Made by a program: the position numbers and the translations under genes. A stretch of 30,075 bases of DNA, taken from Betaproteobacteria bacterium UBA2293 (lineage in GTDB: Bacteria; Pseudomonadota; Gammaproteobacteria; Burkholderiales; Rhodocyclaceae). The notes under the pieces are model-generated. The model did no database searches, had not been told where the DNA came from, and was given only the letters and a program-made list of their open reading frames with translations. The stretch is from the NCBI GenBank assembly GCA_002345845.1, contig DDWF01000304.1:1-30075 (forward strand). Reading direction: 5' to 3'. This document shows positions 7,439 to 14,187 of this stretch, in pieces; the stretch's first letter is position 1; every line of letters begins with the position of its first letter.

Positions 7439-8376
7439 GACATCGCTCCGGTGAGTTTGAGCGCCAGCTGGTGATAGAAGGGGATGCCGACGAGGATGTT
7501 GAGCGGGAAGGTGACGCCGAGGACGGCCGCCAGCGACAACGCCGGATTGGCTTCCGGCACGGCGATACGCATGGTGGCCGGGACAGCGATGTAGGAGGCG
7601 CTGGCCGCCAGCGTGGCGAGCAGGGTCATGCCGCCGACCGAGAGGCCGAGCAGGGCGCCGCAGGCCAGACCAAGAGCGGCGGAGAGCATGGGCATGGCCA
7701 CCCCGAAGCCGACGATGAAGGCGCCACGACGGCGGATTTCGCCGGTCTGGCGGCTGACGATCAGGCCCATTTCCAGCAGGAACAGCGCCAGCGCCCCCTT
7801 GAACAGGTCGTGGAACAGCCCCTTGATCGGCTGCAGGCCTTCCGGCCCGGCGATCCAGCCGATGGCCATGCCACCGAGCAGCAGGGTTACACCCTTGCCG
7901 AGGAAGCTTTCATGGGCCAGACCTTTCCAGTCCGTGTCCTTGCGCAGCCCGCGGGCGAGCACGATGCCGACGAGGATCGCCGGCACTTCCATGACCGCGA
8001 GGAAGATGGCCATCTGCGGCTCGAAGGCGATGTCGCGACTGATCAGCCAGTTGGCACCGACGGCGAAGGTGGCGACGCTGACCGAACCATAGTGCGCCGC
8101 CAGCGAGGCGGCATCGGCGCGGGAAAGGCGGCCGAGGCGCGAAAGCAGGAAGAAGCCGAGCAGCGTCTGCAGCACGCCGAGGGCGATGACGGCGAACAAT
8201 TGCGGCACCAACGGGCCGAGCGCCTGCGTGGCCAGGCCTTCGCCACCCTTCAGGCCGATCGCCAGGAGCAGGAAGATGGACAGCGAATCATAGAGCTCGG
8301 CCGGCAGTTTGAGTTCGCTGCGCGCCAGCCCGGCGAACAAGCCGAGCAGGAAGAAGAGGATGACGACATCGATCAT
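7435..8376 (-). CDS. sbtA: SbtA-like sodium-dependent bicarbonate permease
   Basis: A 313-residue integral membrane protein of the SbtA (DUF897) family with about ten predicted helices in two inverted halves. The N-terminus (VVILFFLLGLFAGLARSEL, LPAELYDSLSIFLLLAIGLKGG) and AHYGSVSVATFAVG are characteristic. Family members take up bicarbonate with sodium in the inner membrane; in this non-cyanobacterial setting the substrate is inferred. The ATG at 8376 (MIDVV) matches family N-termini; the open frame continues upstream but into the LysR gene. It is co-directional with the upstream LysR gene and overlaps the PII-like gene, forming a regulator-transporter-modulator cassette. Confidence 0.9.
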   Translation of the reverse strand: MIDVVILFFLLGLFAGLARSELKLPAELYDSLSIFLLLAIGLKGGEGLATQALGPLVPQLFAVIALGVLQTLLGFFLLSRLGRLSRADAASLAAHYGSVSVATFAVGANWLISRDIAFEPQMAIFLAVMEVPAILVGIVLARGLRKDTDWKGLAHESFLGKGVTLLLGGMAIGWIAGPEGLQPIKGLFHDLFKGALALFLLEMGLIVSRQTGEIRRRGAFIVGFGVAMPMLSAALGLACGALLGLSVGGMTLLATLAASASYIAVPATMRIAVPEANPALSLAAVLGVTFPLNILVGIPFYHQLALKLTGAMS

Positions 8377-8440
8377 GGGGCGTTGGGCGGAATGGGGCGG
8401 CGAAGATTCTAGGGATATGACGCTACCGGAAACAGGCAGC

Positions 8441-9367
8441 TTATTCGCCGGGAAGTTCCGGATTTCCCGAAGCCGTACCGCCCGACTGCGCCAGGTGATC
8501 GAACAGCGCCGCCGCTGCCGGCGCCAGGGCGGCCCGGCTACGCACACAGAGCTGCAGGTCGCGCTGCGCCCAGGCATCGACGATATCGACGACGGCAAAT
8601 GGCGATGCTGCCCGCCGCTCCGCCTCGGCTGCCGCCGCCGGCACCATGCCGATGCCGACCCCGGCGGCGACCATGCGGACGATGGCGTTGAAGCTGCGCA
8701 CCTGGATGCGCACGTCGAGGCGGCCGCCCAGCTCGGCGGCGGCATTCATCATGAAGGTGTGGATGGCGCTGCCAGCGTGCAGGCAGACGAACGGTTCGGC
8801 GAGCACTTCAGCGAAGGCCAGCGCCGCCTGTCCGGCCAGCCGATGCCCAGGCGGCACGATCAGCACCAGGCGGTCACGCCGGTAGGGGCGGGTTTCCAGA
8901 CCGGCGACGCCAGGCTCGGCGGCGACCACGCCGAGATCCACCTGACCGGCGGCGACGGCACGGATGATCGCCGGGCTCGGCTGCTCCTCAAGGCTGACGC
9001 GCAGACGCGGGTGCTCGCGCAGGAAACCACCGATATCCTCCGGCAGGAAGCAGTTGATGGCGTTGGTGTTGGCAAAGACGGTGACCTGGCTGGCCAGGCC
9101 GCTGGCGTAGGGGGCGAGGTCGGCATGCATCTGTTCGAGTTGGGCGAACACCTGGCGGGCATGACGCAGTAGCGATTCGCCGGCGGCGGTCGGCGTCAGG
9201 CCACGCGCGTGGCGTTCGAAAAGGGCCACACCGAGGGCTGCTTCCAGCTGCGTCAGGCGGTGGCTAGCCGACGAGGCGGCGAGATGCACACGTTCGGCAG
9301 CACGGGTCAGACTGCCGCTGTCGGCGATGGCGGCAACAAGCCGGAGGTCGGGGAGGTCGTAGCGCAT
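8441..9367 (-). CDS. LysR-family regulator of the sbtA cassette
   Basis: A LysR-type regulator of about 308 residues: HTH at about 1-60 (LRLVAAIADSGSLTRAAERVH, SASHRLTQLEAALGVALFERH) and an effector-binding domain (about 90-290, e.g. VDLGVVAAEPG, GVGIGMVPA). It is 64 bp upstream of sbtA on the same strand, so it probably controls that operon, perhaps in response to carbon status as CbbR/CmpR-like regulators do; that is inference. It is divergent from the MFS gene. The ATG at 9367 gives the usual LysR N-terminus (MRYDLPDL). Confidence 0.9.
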   Translation of the reverse strand: MRYDLPDLRLVAAIADSGSLTRAAERVHLAASSASHRLTQLEAALGVALFERHARGLTPTAAGESLLRHARQVFAQLEQMHADLAPYASGLASQVTVFANTNAINCFLPEDIGGFLREHPRLRVSLEEQPSPAIIRAVAAGQVDLGVVAAEPGVAGLETRPYRRDRLVLIVPPGHRLAGQAALAFAEVLAEPFVCLHAGSAIHTFMMNAAAELGGRLDVRIQVRSFNAIVRMVAAGVGIGMVPAAAAEAERRAASPFAVVDIVDAWAQRDLQLCVRSRAALAPAAAALFDHLAQSGGTASGNPELPGE

Positions 9368-9465
9368 GGTTTCGTCCAGATCGAATGCTCGCTTGCGATA
9401 ATACCAATTGCCAGCCGACCCCGCCGGGAGTCCAATCATCTCCTCGACTTCGCTCCGGATTCGCC

Positions 9466-10653
9466 TTGTCCCCAGCCGCCAACCCCGCCCAAGCCTCCGC
9501 CCGCATCACGCTGGCGCTGTCGCTGGCCGGCTTTTCCTGCTTCATGCTGCTCTACGGCACGCAGCCGCTGCTGCCGCAACTGACCGGCGCCTTCGGCATT
9601 TCGCCGGGCACCGCCAGCCTCAGTGTCACCGCCGGCACCGGGCTGATGGCGCTACTGCTGATTCCGCTCAGTCTGCTGGCCGACCGCTACGGCCGCGAAC
9701 GCCTGATGCGCCTCGGCCTCGTTGGTGCTGCCGGCTTCTCGCTGGCTTCCGCCTGGGCGCCGGATTTCACCCTGCTGGTGCTGGCCCGCGCCGGACTCGG
9801 GCTGTGCGTCGCCGGTGTGCCGGCGGCGGCGATGGCCTATCTCGGCGAGGAACTGCCGGTCGCCGAACGCGCCCGGGCGATGGGCCTGTACATCGGCGCC
9901 AATGCGCTGGGCGGCATGGCCGGCCGACTGATCGCCGCCGCCGTCAGCGACTGGACCGGCTCCTGGCATTACGGGCTGGCCGCCATCAGCATGCTCGGCC
10001 TGATCGTCGCTGCCGTGTTCTGGCGCCTGCTGCCGCCGGCCGCTCATTTCGAACCACGTTCGCTGCAGCCGAGCTTGCTGTTCGCCGACGTTCGCCGCAT
10101 TTATGCCGATCCCGGCCTACCCTGGCTGTTTTGTACCGCCTTCCTCGGCATGGGCACGCTGGTCGGCCTCTACAACTACCTGCCTTTCCGCCTCAGCGCC
10201 GCCCCCTACGGACTCGGGCCGGCGGCCATCGGCAGCATCTTCCTGCTCTACGCGGTCGGCAGCTACGCCTCGGCCTGGGCCGGCCGGCAGGTCGCCCGCC
10301 ACGGTCGCCAGCGCATCCTGCTGAGCATGGCGCTGTTGATGACGGCCGGCATCGCGGTGACGCTGGCGCCGCCGCTGTGGGTGATCGTCGGCGGCCTGGC
10401 GATCTACACCTTCGGCTTCTTCGCCGTGCATACGGTCGCCAGCGCCTGGGTCGGCCAGCGCGCCGGCACGCGCCGCGGCCTGGTTTCCGCCCTCTACCTG
10501 TCGAGCTACTACCTGGGCGGCAGCGTCATCGGCACGGGCACCGGCTGGGCATGGAGCGCGGCCGCCTGGCCGGGTGTCATTGCCGCCATGCTGGTTTGTG
10601 GCACGCTGGTGATCGGTATCGCCACGCTGCTGCGCCGCTTGGCAGCCGACTGA
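9466..10653 (+). CDS. MFS transporter, YnfM-like
   Basis: A 12-helix major facilitator protein of about 395 residues. It opens with ARITLALSLAGFSCFMLLYGTQPLLPQL, has the MFS motif A LLADRYGRERLM after helix 2, and follows E. coli YnfM-type proteins throughout. The exported substrate is unknown (family members are drug or metabolite efflux proteins). The start is uncertain. The open frame reaches ATG 9385, but that would leave only 17 bp to the divergent LysR start and adds residues that do not look like the family. TTG at 9466 fits the family N-terminus better but has no strong ribosome binding site. It is followed after 12 bp by the EamA gene. Confidence 0.88.
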   Translation: MSPAANPAQASARITLALSLAGFSCFMLLYGTQPLLPQLTGAFGISPGTASLSVTAGTGLMALLLIPLSLLADRYGRERLMRLGLVGAAGFSLASAWAPDFTLLVLARAGLGLCVAGVPAAAMAYLGEELPVAERARAMGLYIGANALGGMAGRLIAAAVSDWTGSWHYGLAAISMLGLIVAAVFWRLLPPAAHFEPRSLQPSLLFADVRRIYADPGLPWLFCTAFLGMGTLVGLYNYLPFRLSAAPYGLGPAAIGSIFLLYAVGSYASAWAGRQVARHGRQRILLSMALLMTAGIAVTLAPPLWVIVGGLAIYTFGFFAVHTVASAWVGQRAGTRRGLVSALYLSSYYLGGSVIGTGTGWAWSAAAWPGVIAAMLVCGTLVIGIATLLRRLAAD

Positions 10654-10665
10654 ACGAACCGACCG

Positions 10666-11547
10666 ATGGCCCCGTCCCACGCTGCCGGTGCCGGCTTTGC
10701 CCTGCTCGCTGCCTTCGGCTTCTCGCTGAAGGCCATCTTCATCAAGCTGGCCTACCCCTACGGCGTCGATGCCATCACGCTGCTGGCGCTGCGCATGCTC
10801 TTCGCCCTGCCGGTATTCCTCTGGGTCGGACTGGCCCGCCAGCGCGCCGGCACCGCCATGAGCGGCGGCGACTGGGGCCGCATCGTCATCCTCGGCTGCC
10901 TCGGCTATTACGGCGCCAGCATCCTCGACTTCTGGGGACTGCAGTACATTTCGGCCGGGCTGGAACGGCTGATCCTGTTCACCTACCCGACGCTGACCAT
11001 CCTGATCGGCGTGCTCTTCCAGGGCAAGGCCTTCTCCTGGCGCGAAGGCGCGGCGCTGGTGCTGTGCTACACCGGCATCGGCTTCGCCTTCGTGCACGAT
11101 CTCGGCCTGAGCGAATCGCGCGACGTGTGGCTCGGTGGCGGCCTGGTTTTCGCCTCCAGCGTTGCCTACGCCATCTACCTCGCCGGCAGCGCGCCAATGA
11201 TCTCCCGGCTGGGCGCGATGCGCTTCTCGGCGCTGGCGATGCTGGTGTCGACGGCGGTGACGCTGCTGCATTTTGCTGCCGTGCAGCCGCTTTCCGCCGT
11301 CATCCAGCCGCTGCCGGTGTATGGCTGGAGCCTGGCGATGGCGCTCTTCGCCACGGTCATTCCGGTCTTCGCGCTGGGCGCGGCGATCCGCCAGCTCGGC
11401 GCCGGCCGGACGACGCTGTACGGCATGATCGGGCCACTGCTGACGATCGGCTTCGGCTGGTGGCTGCTCGACGAGGCGATTTCGCCGGCGCAACTGGCCG
11501 GAGCGGCGCTGGTGGTGATCGGCATCCTGATCGTCAGCCGCCGGTAA
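10666..11547 (+). CDS. EamA/DMT-family transporter
   Basis: A 293-residue membrane protein with about ten helices forming two EamA repeats, ending AQLAGAALVVIGILIVSRR as is typical for drug/metabolite transporters. The repeat landmarks are FGFSLKAIFIKLAY (about 19-32), LERLILFTYPTLTILIG (first repeat end) and GRTTLYGMIGPLLTIGFGWWLLDE (second repeat end). The substrate cannot be predicted. It lies 12 bp after the MFS gene and 28 bp before the EIIA gene, on the same strand. Confidence 0.9.
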   Translation: MAPSHAAGAGFALLAAFGFSLKAIFIKLAYPYGVDAITLLALRMLFALPVFLWVGLARQRAGTAMSGGDWGRIVILGCLGYYGASILDFWGLQYISAGLERLILFTYPTLTILIGVLFQGKAFSWREGAALVLCYTGIGFAFVHDLGLSESRDVWLGGGLVFASSVAYAIYLAGSAPMISRLGAMRFSALAMLVSTAVTLLHFAAVQPLSAVIQPLPVYGWSLAMALFATVIPVFALGAAIRQLGAGRTTLYGMIGPLLTIGFGWWLLDEAISPAQLAGAALVVIGILIVSRR

Positions 11548-11575
11548 GCGGCGCGCTCGGGTTAGAATCCGGCGC

Positions 11576-11965
11576 ATGATTGGCATCCTCCTGATTACCC
11601 ATGGCAGCTTTGGCGAGGCACTCGTGCAGAACGCCTGCCATGTGCTGAACAAGCGGCCGGTGCAGCTGAACCAGCTCGGCGTCGCCGCTCAGGACGACCC
11701 GCTCGACCTGCTGCCGCTGGCCCGCCGGATGATCGAACTGGTCAACAACGGCAAAGGGGTGCTGCTACTCACCGACGTCTTCGGCGCCACACCGTCAAAC
11801 CTGGCGTTTAAGCTCCTCGAACCCGGCCGCATCGAAGGCCTGACCGGCGTCAACCTGCCGATGCTGCTACGTGCCCTGACCTATCGCGAGAAGGGCATGG
11901 AGATTCTGCTGCAGCGCGCCCGCGACGGCGGCCGCGACGGCATCATCAACATGCAAGACCACTGA
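11576..11965 (+). CDS. PTS EIIA component, mannose family
   Basis: A 129-residue EIIA(Man)-type protein. ILLITHGSFGEALV carries the phosphorylated His9, and LLLTDVFGATPSN is the second family hallmark. It accepts phosphate from HPr in the cytoplasm. It heads an EIIA-HPr-EI operon (2 and 5 bp gaps) without EIIB or EIIC genes, the layout of the regulatory PTS found in many betaproteobacteria. The TAGAAT hexamer at 11563-11568 lies just before the ATG and no ribosome binding site is visible, so the transcript may be nearly leaderless. Confidence 0.93.
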   Translation: MIGILLITHGSFGEALVQNACHVLNKRPVQLNQLGVAAQDDPLDLLPLARRMIELVNNGKGVLLLTDVFGATPSNLAFKLLEPGRIEGLTGVNLPMLLRALTYREKGMEILLQRARDGGRDGIINMQDH

Positions 11966-11967
11966 AA

Positions 11968-12237
11968 ATGCTGACCCGAGAAACCGAAATCATCAACAAG
12001 CTGGGCCTGCATGCCCGCGCCTCCGCCAAGCTGACCCAGCTGGCCGGCAAGTACAAGTGCGAGGTGTGGATGACCAAGGGCACCCGCCGCATCAACGCCA
12101 AGAGCATCATGGGTGTGATGATGCTGGCCGCCGGCAAGGGCTCCAAGGTCAGCATCGAAACCGACGGGCCGGACGAGGCCGAGGCGATGGACGCGCTGCT
12201 GGCGCTGGTCGCCGACTACTTCGGCGAAGGGGAATAG
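11968..12237 (+). CDS. ptsH: phosphocarrier protein HPr
   Basis: An 89-residue HPr. The active-site region KLGLHARASAK carries His15, phosphorylated by EI, and NAKSIMGVMML carries Ser46, the residue phosphorylated by HPr kinase in organisms that have HprK. Length and spacing are standard. It shuttles phosphate from EI to EIIA. It starts 2 bp after the EIIA stop and ends 5 bp before ptsI, so translation of the three genes is probably coupled. Confidence 0.96.
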   Translation: MLTRETEIINKLGLHARASAKLTQLAGKYKCEVWMTKGTRRINAKSIMGVMMLAAGKGSKVSIETDGPDEAEAMDALLALVADYFGEGE

Positions 12238-12242
12238 GCACC

Positions 12243-13985
12243 ATGAGCTTCACCCTGCACGGTCTCGGCGTCTCCGGTGGCATTGCCATCGGGCGGGCAC
12301 TGTTGATGTCGCACGCGACGCTGGAGGTGTCCCACCTGACCGTCGGCCCGCGCATGGTGGACAAGGAGATCGCCCGTTTCGACCAGGCCGTGGAGACGGT
12401 CAAGAAGGAACTGTTGCTGATGAAGGAGTCGACCGAGCACGCCCCAGCGGAGCTGTCGGCTTTCATCGACATCCACACGATGTTCCTCGAGGACCCGGAA
12501 CTGATCGACAAACCGCGCGAGATCATCCGTCAGCGCCGTTGCAATGCCGAGTGGGCTCTGGTCCAGCAGATGGAACACCTGGTCCAGCAGTTCGAACAGT
12601 TTGACGACCCCTATCTGCGCGAGCGCAAGCTCGACGTCCGCCAGGTGGTCGAGCGCGTCATCAAGGAACTTCTCGGCCACCCCAGCCGGGCCGTGATGAA
12701 GGCCGGCAAGGGCCTCAAGGAAGAGACGCTGATCGTCGTCGCCCACGACCTGTCGCCGGCTGACGTGATCTCCTTCAAGGAACACCGCTTCGCCTCCTTC
12801 ATCACCGACGTCGGCGGTGCCACATCGCATACGGCGATCCTCGCCCGCAGCATGGCCATCCCCTCGGTGGTCGGCCTGGAGAACGGCCGCTCGCTGATCC
12901 GCGACGGCGAATCGATGATCGTCGACGGCCAGCGCGGCGTCGTCATCGTCAATCCGGACGAGCGCGTGCTGGAGGAATACCAGCTGCGCAAGAACCAGAT
13001 CGAGCTGGAAGACACCAAGCTCAAACGGCTGAAGAGCGCAAAATCGCAGACGATCGACGGTATTGAGGTGCATTTGCATGCCAATATCGAACTACCGGTG
13101 GATATCCCGGAAGCCCTCGAGGGCGGCGCCGAAGGCGTCGGCCTGTTCCGCACCGAATTTCTCTTCCTTGACCGTGGCGACATGCCGGACGAGCAAGAGC
13201 AGTACGAGGCCTACAAGAAGGTGGTCAAGGGCATGGGCGGCCGGCCGGTCACCATCCGCACCTTCGACCTCGGCAACGACAAGGATCTGCGCCCCGATGC
13301 CAGCCTGCACGATCGGGTGAAGACCAACCCGGCCCTCGGTCGCCGCGCCATCCGCCTGTCGCTGGCCGAGCCGCAGATGTTCCAGACGCAGTTGCGGGCC
13401 ATCCTGCGCGCCTCGAAATACGGGCAGATCAAATTGCTCATCCCGATGCTGGCGCACGCCCACGAAATCGACCAGACCCTGGCGGCGATCGAACAGGCCA
13501 AGTCCAGCCTGCGTGGCGAAAAGATCACTTTCGACGAAAACATCCAGGTCGGCGGCATGATCGAAATCCCCGCCGCGGCGCTGGCCATCGGCCTGTTCCT
13601 GCGTCGCCTCGACTTCCTGTCGATCGGCACCAACGACTTGATCCAGTACACGCTGGCTATCGACCGCTCCGACGAGCAGGTGTCCTCGCTCTACGATCCA
13701 CTGCACCCAGCCGTTCTGATGCTGCTGGCGCACACCATTTCCAGCGCCGAGAAGGTCGGCATCCCGGTTTCCGTCTGTGGCGAAATGGCTGGCGATCCGA
13801 AGCTGACCCGCCTCTTTCTCGGCATGGGCCTGCGCTATTTCTCGATGCACCCGTCGCAGATCCTCAAGGTCAAGAACCGCGTGCTCAAGGCCGACGTCAA
13901 CGAGATTGCCCCCAACGTCCGCCGCATGCTGCGCCTGGAGGAACCGGGCAAGCTGCGCGAGGCGCTGGAAAAACTCAACGCCTGA
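12243..13985 (+). CDS. ptsI: PTS enzyme I (phosphoenolpyruvate-protein phosphotransferase)
   Basis: A 580-residue enzyme I of standard length. The N-terminal HPr-binding domain contains His196 in GGATSHTAILARSMAIPSVVG, phosphorylated by PEP. The C-terminal PEP-binding barrel contains GVGLFRTEFLFLDR, TIRTFDLGNDK, the SIGTNDLIQYTLA segment and the catalytic Cys in VCGEMAGDP. It starts the phosphate chain EI to HPr to EIIA. The ATG at 12243 has AAGGGGA upstream at the end of ptsH; the longer open frame is a shadow. No PTS permease gene is adjacent, so the chain probably has a regulatory output. Confidence 0.96.
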   Translation: MSFTLHGLGVSGGIAIGRALLMSHATLEVSHLTVGPRMVDKEIARFDQAVETVKKELLLMKESTEHAPAELSAFIDIHTMFLEDPELIDKPREIIRQRRCNAEWALVQQMEHLVQQFEQFDDPYLRERKLDVRQVVERVIKELLGHPSRAVMKAGKGLKEETLIVVAHDLSPADVISFKEHRFASFITDVGGATSHTAILARSMAIPSVVGLENGRSLIRDGESMIVDGQRGVVIVNPDERVLEEYQLRKNQIELEDTKLKRLKSAKSQTIDGIEVHLHANIELPVDIPEALEGGAEGVGLFRTEFLFLDRGDMPDEQEQYEAYKKVVKGMGGRPVTIRTFDLGNDKDLRPDASLHDRVKTNPALGRRAIRLSLAEPQMFQTQLRAILRASKYGQIKLLIPMLAHAHEIDQTLAAIEQAKSSLRGEKITFDENIQVGGMIEIPAAALAIGLFLRRLDFLSIGTNDLIQYTLAIDRSDEQVSSLYDPLHPAVLMLLAHTISSAEKVGIPVSVCGEMAGDPKLTRLFLGMGLRYFSMHPSQILKVKNRVLKADVNEIAPNVRRMLRLEEPGKLREALEKLNA

Positions 13986-14060
13986 GCGGATACCGTAGCA
14001 GGCGCCATGTCAGTGGGCGCACACTTTCCAAACGATAAAAGCACAATGACATACCCTGCT

Positions 14061-14082
14061 GCCTAGGCATTCTGAACTAGGC
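14061..14082. terminator. inverted repeat downstream of ptsI
   Basis: GCCTAG at 14061-14066 and CTAGGC at 14077-14082 form a 6-bp stem with a 10-base loop, 75 bp after the ptsI stop. No T-tract follows, so terminator function is doubtful; it could instead be part of the control region of the copper receptor gene. Confidence 0.3.
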
Positions 14083-14092
14083 CTGATGCCGC

Positions 14093-14107
14093 GCGACAAT
14101 TTGTCGC
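14093..14107. promoter_or_regulatory. 15-bp palindrome upstream of the copper receptor gene
   Basis: GCGACAATTTGTCGC is a perfect 7-bp inverted repeat around one base, 80 bp upstream of the TonB-dependent receptor start. Position and symmetry suit an operator for a dimeric regulator. The Crp/Fnr protein encoded downstream in the same putative operon is the obvious candidate, although the half-site (TGTCGC) is not a textbook FNR or CRP half-site. Confidence 0.5.
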
Positions 14108-14187
14108 ATTCCCAGTCCCCATGAACTCCCCGAGAATCGCCCGGCGCTGAAGCCGTCGCCCGCGCAAATAAAATCAAGGGGAGTTTC

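Noticed and set aside
9408..11579. 723-codon plus-strand open frame across the MFS and EamA genes
   Set aside because: It is Arg/Pro/His-rich with no family resemblance; the real genes lie in other frames with clear membrane-protein motifs. A high-GC shadow.
10117..11652. 511-codon minus-strand open frame antisense to the EamA gene
   Set aside because: Low-complexity Arg/Gln/Asp-rich antisense shadow spanning several real genes.
13986..14187. Cobalamin riboswitch upstream of the TonB-dependent receptor
   Set aside because: The region is short, no B12-box-like sequence is seen, and the receptor carries copper-site motifs.
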